Of a stretch of DNA of 44,280 nucleotides, positions 34,242-44,266 are shown in pieces. The stretch comes from an uncultured Pelagibacteraceae bacterium (GTDB lineage Bacteria > Pseudomonadota > Alphaproteobacteria > Pelagibacterales > Pelagibacteraceae): the NCBI GenBank assembly GCA_902592965.1, contig CACJGL010000009.1:1-44280 (forward strand). The letters run 5' to 3'. The notes under the pieces are model-generated. The model saw nothing but the letters and a program-made list of their open reading frames with translations. It was not told where the DNA came from and did not search any database. Every line of letters starts with the position of its first letter. Positions within the stretch are counted from its first letter, which is position 1. The position numbers were made by a program, and so were the translations under genes.

Positions 34242-34688
34242 TTAGAAAGGGATATCGTCGTCTAACTCGTTTTGAGCCATAGAACTATCATCAAAACTTT
34301 GTTTGTTGTCTTGAGATGGAATTGAATTTTGATTTCCTCCACCTAACATTGTTAATGATGAATTGTATCCTTGAATTAAAATTTCAGTGGAATATTTATC
34401 CTGACCTGATTGTTCATCTTTCCATTTTCTAGTAGTCAGTTGTCCTTCAACGTATACTTGTGCTCCTTTTTTTAGATATTGTTGAACTACATTTACTAGT
34501 CCTTCATTGAAAACAACTACTCTATGCCATTCAGTTTTTTCTTTTTTTTCACCAGTATTTTTATCTTTCCATGATTGACTAGTAGCTAGGCTTAATCTTG
34601 CTACACTTTTACCGTTAACCATTTGTTTAATTTCTGGATCTGCGCCTAATCGACCGATTAAAAGTACTTTATTTAAGCTTCCTGCCAT
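34242..34688 (-). CDS. ssb: single-stranded DNA-binding protein
   Basis: A 148-residue SSB. The OB-fold spans residues 1-110 ([27 protein letters not shown] and [11 protein letters not shown] are family landmarks). A short disordered Gln/Ser/Asn linker leads to the acidic tip DDDIPF that binds partner proteins. It is divergent from uvrA across an 80-bp region with a perfect palindrome. Confidence 0.97.
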   Translation of the reverse strand: MAGSLNKVLLIGRLGADPEIKQMVNGKSVARLSLATSQSWKDKNTGEKKEKTEWHRVVVFNEGLVNVVQQYLKKGAQVYVEGQLTTRKWKDEQSGQDKYSTEILIQGYNSSLTMLGGGNQNSIPSQDNKQSFDDSSMAQNELDDDIPF

Positions 34689-34705
34689 AATATTTATATA
34701 TTTGA

Positions 34706-34723
34706 AATGTTATTTATAACATT
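34706..34723. promoter_or_regulatory. palindrome between divergent ssb and uvrA (candidate LexA-type operator)
   Basis: AATGTTAT (34706-34713), TT, ATAACATT (34716-34723) is a perfect inverted repeat with 8-bp arms. Its core TGT-N8-ACA resembles the E. coli SOS box (CTGT-N8-ACAG) without the outer C and G. It does not resemble the GTTC-N7-GTTC box known for other Alphaproteobacteria. In E. coli ssb and uvrA also share a LexA-controlled divergent promoter. Confidence 0.4.
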
Positions 34724-34768
34724 AATAGGCTTGAATATTAATTTTATTAATCTAAAGCAACTAAAATT

Positions 34769-37645
34769 ATGCTTAAAAAGATACTTATTAAGGGCGCAAA
34801 AGAGCACAATTTAAAGAATATTTCACTAGAGATTCCTAAAGACAAATTTGTTGTGATAACGGGTCTATCTGGGTCAGGAAAATCATCATTAGCATTCGAT
34901 ACTGTCTATGCAGAAGGTCAAAGACGATATGTTGAAAGTTTATCTGCATACGCAAGACAGTTTTTAGACAAAATGAAAAAACCAAATGTAGATTTAATCG
35001 AAGGTTTGAGTCCAGCAATTTCAATAGAACAAAAAAATACTTCTAAAAATCCAAGATCAACAGTTGCAACTGTAACCGAAATATACGATTACATGAGAGT
35101 ACTTTATGCAAGAGCTGGAATACCCTACTCTCCATTCACTGGTAAACCAATTACTTCACAAACTATTAGTCAAATTGTTGATAAGATTAAAGAATTACCA
35201 AAAAAATCTACAATATATTTATATGCTCCAGTTGTCCGAGGACGTAAGGGTGAATACAAAAAAGATATATTAGGATACAAAAAAAGAGGATTTAGAAAAA
35301 TCAAAGTTGATGACCAATTGTATGATATTGAAAGTGTTCCAGAATTAAATAAAAAACTTAAACACGATATTTCAATCTTAGTTGATAGAATTGTAATAAA
35401 TTCATCATTAGGAAATAGATTAGCCGAAAGTGTTGAAACAGCTGTTAATTTAGCAAATGGATTACTTTTTGTTGAATATGAAAATGAAACACTTCCAAAA
35501 AAATACAGAAAAATTGAAAAATTAATTTTCTCAACCAAATTTGCTTGTCCTGAAAGTGGTTTTACTATTGAAGAGATTGAACCAAGACTTTTCTCATTCA
35601 ACAGTCCGTATGGAGCTTGTGAAGAATGTGAAGGTATTGGGATGAAATTAAATGTTGATCCAAATTTAGTTGTTCCAAATGAAAAAAAATCTATAGCAGA
35701 TGGTGCTATTGAACCTTGGGCAAAATCTACATCAATGTATTACGCCCAAACATTGGCATCCTTATCTAAACATTATGGTTTTTCATTAGATGATAAATGG
35801 TCAAAACTACCAAAAAAAATTAAGGATGTAATTTTGTATGGATCTGATGATGAAGAAATTAAATTTACTTATGACGATGGCTATGAGAAGTATTCGCATA
35901 AAAAAACCTTTGAAGGTGTTGTCAATAATCTAGAGAGAAGATATTTAGAAACAGATAGCGATTGGAAAAGAGAGGAAATTGCTCAATATCAATCTGATAC
36001 AAAATGTGAAAGATGCAATGGTTATCGATTAAAAGATGAAGCTCTGTGTGTTAAAATAAATGAATTAAACATAAGCCAAGTTACAGAAAAATCAATTTTT
36101 GATGCTAAGGAATGGTTTAGATCTTTAGAAGTTAAATTAGACAAAAGACAAATTAAAATTGCTCAACACATATTAAAAGAAATTAATGAACGTTTAGATT
36201 TTCTTTTAAATGTTGGTCTTGATTATTTAACTTTATCTAGAGAGTCTGGAACATTATCTGGTGGAGAAGCACAAAGGATTAGACTAGCTTCACAAATTGG
36301 ATCAGGTTTAACTGGAGTTCTATACGTTTTAGATGAACCATCCATTGGTTTACATCAAAAAGATAATGTTAAGCTTATAGATGCATTAAAAAGATTAAGA
36401 GACTTAGGTAATACTGTTATTGTTGTTGAACACGATACAGAAACAATGGAGAATGCAGATCATATAATAGATTTAGGACCTGAAGCTGGAAATAAAGGTG
36501 GAGAAATTGTTGCTGAAGGTACATATGAGCAAATTTTAAAAAATGACAAAAGTATTACTGGAAGATATTTATCAAATAAGAGTTTCATACCTATTCCAAA
36601 AAATAGAAGACTTGCAAAAAATGGTAGATTTTTAGAAATCAATGGTGCATCTGGAAATAATTTAAATAACGTAAATTTAAAAATACCTTTAGGTAGTTTC
36701 ACTTGTGTTACTGGTGTATCTGGAAGTGGTAAATCTACTTTGATACTTCAAACTTTATACAATGCATTAAATCTTACTTTGAATAATAATAAGTCTAGAA
36801 AAATTCCTCAGCCATTTAGAGGATTTAAAGGAATAGAATTAATTGATAAAGTTATTGATATTGATCAATCACCTATTGGTAGAACTCCTAGATCAAATCC
36901 TGCTACATATACTGGAGCTTTTGGTCCAATTAGAGACTGGTTTACCAATTTACCTGAAGCAAAAAGTAGAGGATATAAACCTGGAAGATTTTCTTTCAAT
37001 GTAAAGGGTGGAAGATGTGAAGCGTGTGAAGGAGATGGTGTAATTACTTACGAAATGCACTTTCTTCCTGATGTTTACATAACATGCGATGAATGCAAAG
37101 GTACTAGATACAACAGAGAAACATTAGAGATTAAATTCAAAGAAAAGAGTATTGCAGATGTTTTAAATATGACTGTTGATGAAGGGTGTGAGTATTTTGA
37201 AAATATTTCAAACATCAAAACTAAACTTCTAACGTTAAAGAAAGTTGGTCTTGGCTACATAAAAATTGGTCAGCAAGCTACAACTCTTTCTGGTGGAGAG
37301 GCTCAGCGTATTAAGCTTGCTAAAGAATTATCTAAAAGGTCTACAGGAAGAACAATGTATATATTAGATGAACCAACTACTGGATTACATCAACATGATA
37401 TAAAAAAACTTTTGGAAATATTGCACACCTTTGTTGCAACGGGTAATTCAGTTGTAGTTATAGAACATAATTTAGATGTTATTAAAACTGCTGATTATAT
37501 TGTAGATATGGGTCCCGAGGGTGGTGTTAAAGGCGGAAATATTATTGCTGAAGGCAAACCCGAGGAAGTTGCAAAAGTGAAAGATAGCTATACAGGTAAA
37601 TTTTTAAAGCCTTTATTAGATACAAAATTTAAAAAAACCGCTTAA
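34769..37645 (+). CDS. uvrA: excinuclease ABC subunit A
   Basis: A 958-residue UvrA with two ABC modules. Walker A motifs are [10 protein letters not shown] (about 31-40) and [10 protein letters not shown] (about 650-659); signature motifs [12 protein letters not shown] and [12 protein letters not shown] and Walker [11 protein letters not shown] and [10 protein letters not shown] are present in both. The second zinc finger is intact (CEACEGDG and CDECKG); in the first the motif is CPESG, with Ser where E. coli has the second Cys. UvrA with UvrB finds bulky DNA damage. Divergent from ssb. Confidence 0.97.
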   Translation: MLKKILIKGAKEHNLKNISLEIPKDKFVVITGLSGSGKSSLAFDTVYAEGQRRYVESLSAYARQFLDKMKKPNVDLIEGLSPAISIEQKNTSKNPRSTVATVTEIYDYMRVLYARAGIPYSPFTGKPITSQTISQIVDKIKELPKKSTIYLYAPVVRGRKGEYKKDILGYKKRGFRKIKVDDQLYDIESVPELNKKLKHDISILVDRIVINSSLGNRLAESVETAVNLANGLLFVEYENETLPKKYRKIEKLIFSTKFACPESGFTIEEIEPRLFSFNSPYGACEECEGIGMKLNVDPNLVVPNEKKSIADGAIEPWAKSTSMYYAQTLASLSKHYGFSLDDKWSKLPKKIKDVILYGSDDEEIKFTYDDGYEKYSHKKTFEGVVNNLERRYLETDSDWKREEIAQYQSDTKCERCNGYRLKDEALCVKINELNISQVTEKSIFDAKEWFRSLEVKLDKRQIKIAQHILKEINERLDFLLNVGLDYLTLSRESGTLSGGEAQRIRLASQIGSGLTGVLYVLDEPSIGLHQKDNVKLIDALKRLRDLGNTVIVVEHDTETMENADHIIDLGPEAGNKGGEIVAEGTYEQILKNDKSITGRYLSNKSFIPIPKNRRLAKNGRFLEINGASGNNLNNVNLKIPLGSFTCVTGVSGSGKSTLILQTLYNALNLTLNNNKSRKIPQPFRGFKGIELIDKVIDIDQSPIGRTPRSNPATYTGAFGPIRDWFTNLPEAKSRGYKPGRFSFNVKGGRCEACEGDGVITYEMHFLPDVYITCDECKGTRYNRETLEIKFKEKSIADVLNMTVDEGCEYFENISNIKTKLLTLKKVGLGYIKIGQQATTLSGGEAQRIKLAKELSKRSTGRTMYILDEPTTGLHQHDIKKLLEILHTFVATGNSVVVIEHNLDVIKTADYIVDMGPEGGVKGGNIIAEGKPEEVAKVKDSYTGKFLKPLLDTKFKKTA

Positions 37646-37680
37646 TCTTTATAGAAAAATAATATAAAATCATCTTATAG

Positions 37681-38283
37681 ATGACTTCGATATTACAATC
37701 ATTATCAAAAACTGTTCATTTATCATTGGCTATTGCAATATTACTATTCATTGGTCTTTACATAGGTAATGGTGGATTTGATTTTGATGTTTTATTTTGG
37801 AGCTGGTTATTAAGATATGTACATGTAACTGTAAGTATTATGTGGATTGGTTTACTTTGGTATTTCAATTTTGTTCAAATTCCTAACATGGCTAAAATTC
37901 CAGACGAACAAAAACCAGCAATTGGAAAAGTTATAGCTCCTGCAGCATTATTTTGGTTTAGATGGGCAGCACTATTTACAATCATATCAGGATTATTGTT
38001 AGCTTATTTTAATGGATACGTTCATCAAGCGATGACATTAGGAATTGGATCAGGTGGTGGAAAAAATACTGCAATAGGTATTGGAATGTGGTTAGGATTA
38101 ATAATGGCATTCAATGTTTGGTTTGTTATCTGGCCAAATCAAAAAAGAGCTTTAGGTATGGTTGAGTGTGAACCAGAAGTTAAAGCTAAATCAGCAAAGA
38201 CTGCAATGCTGTTTTCTAGAACAAACACACTTTTATCATTACCAATGTTATTAACAATGGTAGCGGCACAAAATCTTTATTAA
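37681..38283 (+). CDS. urate hydroxylase PuuD-like membrane protein
   Basis: A 200-residue membrane protein with about five helices. It matches the N-terminal membrane domain of PuuD (Urate_ox_N): WSWLLRYVHVTVSIMWIGLLWYF and MAFNVWFVIWPNQKRAL are the family landmarks. A His/Trp/Arg pattern in the helices suggests heme or quinone handling, but only by analogy. The cytochrome c domain of full PuuD is missing, so urate oxidation is not implied. It stands alone 35 bp after uvrA and converges on secF with no gap. Confidence 0.8.
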   Translation: MTSILQSLSKTVHLSLAIAILLFIGLYIGNGGFDFDVLFWSWLLRYVHVTVSIMWIGLLWYFNFVQIPNMAKIPDEQKPAIGKVIAPAALFWFRWAALFTIISGLLLAYFNGYVHQAMTLGIGSGGGKNTAIGIGMWLGLIMAFNVWFVIWPNQKRALGMVECEPEVKAKSAKTAMLFSRTNTLLSLPMLLTMVAAQNLY

Positions 38284-39177
38284 TTATTCTTTTTCTTCCT
38301 TAACAATCGTTCTTTGGCTAACTTTTAAAGAAACCAACACTGGGTTTGCAATATAAATAGATGAATAAGTTCCAAAAATTACTCCTAGTATCATTGCCAA
38401 CGAAAATCCTTTTAATATTTCTCCACCAAAAATAAATATAGATAAAAGTGCCAACAATGTAGTAACTGAAGTTATTATTGTTCGTGATAAAGTTTCATTT
38501 ATTGAGATATTTGTAAGTTCAAATATTTTAACATCTGCATATTTACGCAAATTTTCTCTAACTCTATCAAATATTACAACTGTATCATTCATTGAATATC
38601 CAACTATTGTTAAAACAGCTGCAACGATAGAAAGATTGATTTCTAATGAAAATACAGAAAATACTCCTAATGTGATTATAACGTCATGAAATAAAGCTAA
38701 AATAGCTCCAAGACTAAATTGCCACTCAAATCTGATCCATATATATAAAAGCATAGCTGCCAAAGATAAAGCTATCGCTATTACACCTGATCTCAAAAGT
38801 TCTGCACTAACTTTTGGCCCAACATTTTCTACTCTTCTAAAATCAACTGAACCTATAGAATTTGACAGTTTAGTTTTTATCTCTTCTATAAATTGTGGAT
38901 CATTTGAATTTTGTTTTTCAAATTTTACTACAAAATCTGTTTCATTACCAAAATTTTTAACTGAAACATCACCAAGATTCATTTGATTAAAACTATCTCT
39001 TATGTTTGTGATATTAGCAGAAGATTTGTCAGTCCTTAGCTCTATTAAAGTACCCCCTTTAAAATCAACACCAAAATTCAATCCTTTAAAAACTAAGAAA
39101 ACTAAGGAAGCAATAATTAATATACCTGAAAGTATATTAAAACTTTTATAAAACTTATTAAAATAGATTGTTTTCAT
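38284..39177 (-). CDS. secF: protein translocase subunit SecF
   Basis: A 297-residue SecF with one N-terminal helix, a periplasmic P1-like loop (about 40-125) and five C-terminal helices. Family motifs are FGVDFKGGTLIELR near residue 32 and GYSMNDTVVIFDRVRENLR in the helical part. It helps SecYEG use the proton or sodium gradient to pull proteins out. Its start touches the secD stop. Order yajC-secD-secF is conserved. Confidence 0.96.
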   Translation of the reverse strand: MKTIYFNKFYKSFNILSGILIIASLVFLVFKGLNFGVDFKGGTLIELRTDKSSANITNIRDSFNQMNLGDVSVKNFGNETDFVVKFEKQNSNDPQFIEEIKTKLSNSIGSVDFRRVENVGPKVSAELLRSGVIAIALSLAAMLLYIWIRFEWQFSLGAILALFHDVIITLGVFSVFSLEINLSIVAAVLTIVGYSMNDTVVIFDRVRENLRKYADVKIFELTNISINETLSRTIITSVTTLLALLSIFIFGGEILKGFSLAMILGVIFGTYSSIYIANPVLVSLKVSQRTIVKEEKE

Positions 39178-40730
39178 TATATAAGTTTTTCCTTATGTTT
39201 ATTTTTGATGACATAGTAAGCAGTAATCAAACGAGCAATGAAATATACTGAAAATAGTGTTGTAAGTATTCCAACTCCAAGAGTTATAGAAAATCCTTTA
39301 ATTGGACCTGAACCCATGAAAAAAAGGATTACTGCAGCGATTAAAGTTGTAATATTGGCATCTAAAATTGTTGTTCGTGATTTTGTATAACCAGAATCAA
39401 AAGCTACAATTGAATTATTTTCATTTTTTAATTCTTCTTTAATTCTCTCAAAAATTAAAACATTTGCATCAACAGCCATACCTACTGTTAAAATAATACC
39501 TGCAATTCCAGGGAGTGTAAGAGTTGCTTCAAATAATGTTAGAATACCGACTAATAAAAATAAATTAGAAATTAAGGCTAAGTTAGCAATTAAGCCAAAA
39601 AATCTATATTTATAAAACATAAAGGCAACGACTAAGATAAATCCTATTATCAATGACATAATTCCTGCATTAATTGAGTCTTTTCCAAGGTCAGGACCTA
39701 CAGTTCTTTCTTCGATAATATTGAGTGGAGCCGGTAAAGCACCTGATCTTAAGAGTAAAGCTAAATCTGTTGCTGATTGAAAGGTGAAATTACCAGATAT
39801 CTGTCCATTTCCTCCAATAATTGGTTCTCTGACTTCAGGAGCACTAATAATTTTTCCATCCAAAACAATTGCCAACCTTTTTCCAACACCATTTGAAGTA
39901 GCCTTACCAAACTTTTTTGCTCCCACTCTATCCAAGCTAAATGAAACAACTGTCTCATTAGTTTGATTATTCATAGTTGGCTTGGCATCCATAAGATTAT
40001 CACCACTTAAAACAATTCGTTTACTAACAATGGCTTCACTAGAGCCATCCTCAAAAGAAAGTTTTTCTGTTCCAAAAGATTCTTCAGAACTACTGGATAT
40101 AAATTGGAATGTTAAGTTTGCAGTTTTACCTAATAAAGATTTAATTCTACCAGGATCATCTAGTCCTGGCAACTCAACAAGAATTCGATCATTACCTCTT
40201 TTTAAAATATTTGGCTCATTAGTTCCTACTTCATCAACTCTTCTTCTTACAATTTCAATTGCTTGATCTAATGAAGAATTTTTTAACAATACTAATCCAT
40301 AGTCAGAAAATTCTAACTTGAATGAGGTATCCATGTTTTCAATGTTAAATTGATGGGATTTATATTGTTGAAAATATGGATTTATCTCACTTTTATCATC
40401 ATCTAACAGAGATTTAACTTCCTCAATTTTAGAATTTTCAACATCAAATATAATTGACTTATCTTCAATTACAAAATTTCTAACCTTAATATCTTTATCT
40501 TTGAAAAATTTCTTAAACTCTAAGACTTTACTTTGCAATCTTTGAGTAATGACTGGTTCGTTATCTATTTCTAATAATAAATAAGAACCACCTTGTAAAT
40601 CTAATCCTAATTTTATATTTTTTGAGAAAAATTCATCATCAACTTTTGTAAAGTTGGAAATAGTAAAATATGAAATAATAAGTGTAAAAATTAAAACACT
40701 AAAAACTCTTAATTTAGAAAAATATAACAC
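39177..40730 (-). CDS. secD: protein translocase subunit SecD
   Basis: A 517-residue SecD. The N-terminal motif is KLGLDLQGGSYLLLEID, the P1 head domain with the conserved ARDELGG-type stretch is replaced by RRVDEVGTNEPNIL, and the C-terminal helices carry GMAVDANVLIFERIKEEL. It forms a pair with SecF in the inner membrane. The gene starts 12 bp downstream of yajC. Length is somewhat shorter than E. coli SecD (615). Confidence 0.96.
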   Translation of the reverse strand: MLYFSKLRVFSVLIFTLIISYFTISNFTKVDDEFFSKNIKLGLDLQGGSYLLLEIDNEPVITQRLQSKVLEFKKFFKDKDIKVRNFVIEDKSIIFDVENSKIEEVKSLLDDDKSEINPYFQQYKSHQFNIENMDTSFKLEFSDYGLVLLKNSSLDQAIEIVRRRVDEVGTNEPNILKRGNDRILVELPGLDDPGRIKSLLGKTANLTFQFISSSSEESFGTEKLSFEDGSSEAIVSKRIVLSGDNLMDAKPTMNNQTNETVVSFSLDRVGAKKFGKATSNGVGKRLAIVLDGKIISAPEVREPIIGGNGQISGNFTFQSATDLALLLRSGALPAPLNIIEERTVGPDLGKDSINAGIMSLIIGFILVVAFMFYKYRFFGLIANLALISNLFLLVGILTLFEATLTLPGIAGIILTVGMAVDANVLIFERIKEELKNENNSIVAFDSGYTKSRTTILDANITTLIAAVILFFMGSGPIKGFSITLGVGILTTLFSVYFIARLITAYYVIKNKHKEKLI

Positions 40731-40742
40731 TTTTGGAAGTTA

Positions 40743-41027
40743 TTATTTTTTTGGTTCAGCTTTAGTAACTAGTCCTTGTATTCCTGTAGCTCGAACAATT
40801 TCAACTTTAACATTATCAGCTATCATAACTTCAACTTTTTCATTATCGATAACTCGTTCTACAGTGCCAACGATACCACCAGAAGTAATAACTTTATCTC
40901 CACGCTTTAAAGCTTCAACCATAGCCTTATGTTCTTTAACTTTCTTTTGCTGGGGTCTAATTAAGAAAAAGTAAAATATTACGAATATTAAAATTAGGGG
41001 TATAAATTGTCCAATTCCTGCATCCAT
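40743..41027 (-). CDS. yajC: Sec translocase accessory protein YajC
   Basis: A 94-residue protein with one N-terminal helix (PLILIFVIFYFFLIRPQQKK) and a small SH3-like domain, GDKVITSGGIVGTV. The RPQQKK motif after the helix is diagnostic. It associates with SecDF in the inner membrane. The gene heads the secD-secF run; 57 bp separate it from serS upstream. Confidence 0.95.
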   Translation of the reverse strand: MDAGIGQFIPLILIFVIFYFFLIRPQQKKVKEHKAMVEALKRGDKVITSGGIVGTVERVIDNEKVEVMIADNVKVEIVRATGIQGLVTKAEPKK

Positions 41028-41084
41028 GTTAAGTCCTTAAAAAGTTAACGATTATTTATACTATATACTTTTAGAAGACAACTC

Positions 41085-42344
41085 TTAATTGATACCTATT
41101 TTCTCCATATTGTTCATATATGGTCTTAGTTTTTCAGGAATAGTTATTGAACCATCCTCAGTTTGATAATTTTCTAATATCGCAATTAAAGTTCTACCAA
41201 CAGCAAGTCCGCTCCCATTTAAAGTACCAACAAATTCATTTTCGTTATTATTATTTTTATATCTAGCTTTCATTCTTTTTGCCTGAAATGTTCCACATGA
41301 AGAACAGCTTGATATTTCTCTATATTTATTTTCAGATGGAAGCCAAACCTCTATGTCATAAGTTTTTTCTGCACTAAAACCCATATCACCAGTGCTTAAA
41401 ATAATTTTTCTGTAAGGTAATTTTAAATCATCTAAAATTTTAGTTGCACAACTAGTCATTCTCTCTAGTTCTTCAATGCATTTATTATTTTCTACAATAC
41501 TGACTAATTCAACTTTATAAAATTGATGTTGTCTAATCATGCCCTTTGTATCTTTACCATAACTTCCTGCTTCTTTTCTAAAACAAGGTGTTGATGCAAC
41601 TAATCTCATTGGCAAAGATTTTAGATTTAATATCTGATTTTTAACCATATTAGTTAAAATCACTTCAGCAGTAGGGATTAAAAACTTTCTATCATTTTTA
41701 TCATCAAACTTAATTTCGAATTGATCATTTTCAAATTTGGGCAATTGGCCAGTTCCAAACATAGTGTTGTCTGTAGCCATTAAAGGTGGAGAGATTTCAG
41801 TGTAGCCATTATTATTGACATGTGTATCAATCATAAAATTAGAAATTGCTCTTTCTAATGATGCTAATTTGTCTTTAACAAAAACAAATCTAGATCCAGT
41901 TGTTTTTGTTGCTAAATCAAAATCTAACATATTCAGTTTTTCACCAATTTCATAATGAGATTTTGGTTTAAAACTCAATTCTTTAATTTCACCAGATTTT
42001 ACAACCTCTTTATTGCTATTTTCATCCTTACCTATGGGGACATCATTCAATGGTAAATTAGGAATATTACTTAATATCTGATCAAGTTGGTCTTTAACAT
42101 TTTTTTGATTTTTACTTAAATCATCTATTTTTTTTGAAATTTCTTTTGACTTTTCAAAAAGGGTTTCATCTTTAGATTTAGAAATAGATTTTTTTTCCAT
42201 TTCTAATTTTTCTTTTTCTTGAATTAATTTTCTATTTTCTTCATCAAGATTTAATATTTGGTCAAAGTCTACATCTACGTTTCGATTTTTAATTGTATTT
42301 TTAAAATTATCGATATCTTTTCTAATATCCTTAATACTGTGCAT
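41085..42344 (-). CDS. serS: seryl-tRNA synthetase
   Basis: A 419-residue class II synthetase. The start is ATG 42344 (MHSIKDIRKDIDNF), the typical SerRS N-terminus; the frame extends eight codons to a TTG inside tatC, which is unlikely. The N-terminal ~100 residues form the long tRNA-binding coiled coil (rich in Lys/Glu heptads). Motif 2 is PCFRKEAGSYGKDTKGMIRQ and motif 3 NGSGLAVGRTLIAILE. It charges tRNA-Ser, and also feeds selenocysteine systems where present. The start overlaps tatC by 14 bases. Confidence 0.96.
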   Translation of the reverse strand: MHSIKDIRKDIDNFKNTIKNRNVDVDFDQILNLDEENRKLIQEKEKLEMEKKSISKSKDETLFEKSKEISKKIDDLSKNQKNVKDQLDQILSNIPNLPLNDVPIGKDENSNKEVVKSGEIKELSFKPKSHYEIGEKLNMLDFDLATKTTGSRFVFVKDKLASLERAISNFMIDTHVNNNGYTEISPPLMATDNTMFGTGQLPKFENDQFEIKFDDKNDRKFLIPTAEVILTNMVKNQILNLKSLPMRLVASTPCFRKEAGSYGKDTKGMIRQHQFYKVELVSIVENNKCIEELERMTSCATKILDDLKLPYRKIILSTGDMGFSAEKTYDIEVWLPSENKYREISSCSSCGTFQAKRMKARYKNNNNENEFVGTLNGSGLAVGRTLIAILENYQTEDGSITIPEKLRPYMNNMEKIGIN

Positions 42345-43104
42345 TTCTCTCTTGAGCTTTCTTTTCAATAATATTTACAGAAAAAATTGATAATTCATAT
42401 AAAATTAACAAAGGTATTGCTAAACCTATTTGTGTAATTGGATCTGGTGGAGTTAATATTGCAGCAGCAGCAAATATTATTACAACAAAATATTTTCTTC
42501 TTTCTCTTAAATAAGTTGAATTTACAACTCCTATTCTTGCAAGCAAACTTAATACAACTGGTAGCTGAAAACTTAATCCAAATGCAAAAATTAACTTCAT
42601 CACAAGAGATAAGTATTCGTTTACTTTAGCTTCTAATTGAATCGGTAAGCTAGTCCCAAGTCCCGCACTTTCAAATGATAAAAAGAATTTAAATGCTAGT
42701 GGCATAATTAGATAATAAACAAGCATACCTCCAAGTAAAAAAAGTATTGGGGTAATTACTAAGTAAGGCATGATTGCTTTCTTTTCGTGAGTGTATAAAC
42801 CTGGTGCAATAAATTTCCAAATTTGAATAAGGATATATGGACTGGTCACAAAGAAAGCAGCAAAAAAAGAAACTTTAAGATATGTTAAAAATGTTTCTTG
42901 AAGAGCGGTAAAGATTAATCTTCTATCAACATTATCATCCTTTACAGCATTAGCGTAAGGTTCAACTAAAAATCCATATATGTATTCAGAAAAATAGTAA
43001 CAAACTACAAATAATACTGCTAAGAAGATAAATGAATTTATTAGTCTTTGTCTTAATTCAGCAAGATGACTTATAAAACCTGTTTCTTTTTTTTTAGCTG
43101 TCAT
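42331..43104 (-). CDS. tatC: Sec-independent translocase subunit TatC
   Basis: A 257-residue TatC with six helices. The N-terminal SHLAELRQRLINS is the twin-arginine signal-binding motif (its Glu is the family's key residue), and the FFAAFFVTSPYILIQIWKF and LTPPDPITQ segments are conserved. It receives folded proteins with RR signal peptides. The gene overlaps tatB by 11 bases and serS by 14. A Tat-type signal is found on the M48 lipoprotein in the same window. Confidence 0.96.
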   Translation of the reverse strand: MTAKKKETGFISHLAELRQRLINSFIFLAVLFVVCYYFSEYIYGFLVEPYANAVKDDNVDRRLIFTALQETFLTYLKVSFFAAFFVTSPYILIQIWKFIAPGLYTHEKKAIMPYLVITPILFLLGGMLVYYLIMPLAFKFFLSFESAGLGTSLPIQLEAKVNEYLSLVMKLIFAFGLSFQLPVVLSLLARIGVVNSTYLRERRKYFVVIIFAAAAILTPPDPITQIGLAIPLLILYELSIFSVNIIEKKAQERNAQY

Positions 43105-43330
43105 CTTTAGGTTTATCCTCTTTCATGATTTCAGTATTTTTTTTTAATTCTTCTTTAATAGAGACATCCGTTATTTCTGTAACTTGATTTTGAACATCTG
43201 AAAAATATCTCTTAGCAGAACCTATCCATGATCCAACTTTTTTTAACATTACAGGAAAGTCTTTTGGTCCTACTACTATTATTGCAATAGATACTATTAT
43301 TAATATTTCAAACCAGCCGATCTGTGGCAT
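43094..43330 (-). CDS. tatB: Sec-independent translocase subunit TatB
   Basis: A 78-residue TatB: one N-terminal helix (MPQIGWFEILIIVSIAIIVV), the Gly-Pro hinge (VVGPKDFPVMLK), an amphipathic helix and a short acidic tail. The GPKDFP hinge with Phe-Pro distinguishes TatB from TatA. It is very short compared with E. coli TatB (171), as often in streamlined genomes. It lies three bases after tatA. Confidence 0.93.
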   Translation of the reverse strand: MPQIGWFEILIIVSIAIIVVGPKDFPVMLKKVGSWIGSAKRYFSDVQNQVTEITDVSIKEELKKNTEIMKEDKPKDDS

Positions 43331-43333
43331 TGA

Positions 43334-43531
43334 TTACTCTTTTTTGTCTGAGTCTTGATTTTCAGATATATTTTTTGGTTGGCTATCTTCTGTAGCATCT
43401 GTAGCCATACCTTTTTTAAAACTTTTAATTCCTTTAGCAACATCACCCATTAGACTAGAGATTTTACCTCTACCAAAAAGTAATACTACTAAAATTACTA
43501 CAATTGCAATTTGCCAAAATCCTATACTCAT
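43334..43531 (-). CDS. tatA: Sec-independent translocase subunit TatA
   Basis: A 65-residue TatA: an N-terminal helix ([20 protein letters not shown]), the [24 protein letters not shown] amphipathic helix with the conserved Phe-Gly, and a polar Asp/Glu-rich tail. TatA forms the pore or thinned patch for Tat export. The order scpB-tatA-tatB-tatC is typical of Alphaproteobacteria. Confidence 0.95.
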   Translation of the reverse strand: MSIGFWQIAIVVILVVLLFGRGKISSLMGDVAKGIKSFKKGMATDATEDSQPKNISENQDSDKKE

Positions 43532-43573
43532 AATTACTTATAACCTTATAATTTTAGTTTTAAAACTATTTTT

Positions 43574-44266
43574 TTATTTATCGCTATCGGTATTGAGAGT
43601 GCTATTAAGCATCTCATCTATATCGGAGTATATATTTTCCTTTTTATCCTCTTGTTTTTCTTTATAGAATTTGCCTGTTCCAAATATAGATGCATCTACA
43701 CTAGATGTATCAATAAGACCTGCAGTTCCTAATTCATCTACAGTTGGAAGATCTGACAATTTTTGAAGATTGAAATGACTTAAAAAGTCATCTGTTGTTC
43801 CATATTGAATAGGTTTGCCTGGGGCATCTTTTCGACCTTGAGGTTTAACCCAATTCAATTCCATCAATATCTCAAGTGTATTATTCCCGAACGCAACTCC
43901 ACGAATTTCTTCTATTTCAGCTCTAGTGACTGGTTGATGATAAACAATAATTGCAAGTGTTTCTATCGCAGCCTTTGATAATTTTTTTTCAACAGTTTTT
44001 TGTTGAGACATTAATGAAGATAAATTTGGTGAAGTTCTAAAAGACCATTTATTGGATATACAGACTAAATTTATTCCTCGATCAGAGTAAAAATTCTGAA
44101 GTTTTAGTAAAGATTTTTCAACATCAGTTTTTTTTGAAATTTTATTTTCAATAGTTTCAATATTTAATGGCTCTGCAGCTGCAAAAACAATAGCCTCTAT
44201 TTCTTTATCAACATCACTTAATTTAGATGGAAATGATACAACATTATTTTTTTTTAATTTATTCAT
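43574..44266 (-). CDS. scpB: segregation and condensation protein B
   Basis: A 230-residue ScpB with two winged-helix domains. Landmarks are IEAIVFAAAEPLNIETI near the N-terminus, LSKAAIETLAIIVYHQPVTRAEIEEIRG in the middle and GRKDAPGKPIQYGTTDDFL in the second domain. It joins ScpA and Smc in chromosome compaction. The C-terminal ~60 residues are a polar, low-complexity tail. The gene begins 14 bases from the right edge; scpA would lie upstream, outside the window. Confidence 0.94.
   Translation of the reverse strand: MNKLKKNNVVSFPSKLSDVDKEIEAIVFAAAEPLNIETIENKISKKTDVEKSLLKLQNFYSDRGINLVCISNKWSFRTSPNLSSLMSQQKTVEKKLSKAAIETLAIIVYHQPVTRAEIEEIRGVAFGNNTLEILMELNWVKPQGRKDAPGKPIQYGTTDDFLSHFNLQKLSDLPTVDELGTAGLIDTSSVDASIFGTGKFYKEKQEDKKENIYSDIDEMLNSTLNTDSDK

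Noticed and set aside
43555..43568. TAGTTTTAAAACTA palindrome between tatA and scpB
   Set aside because: All but two pairs are A-T and there is no loop; too weak for a terminator and too short to argue for an operator.
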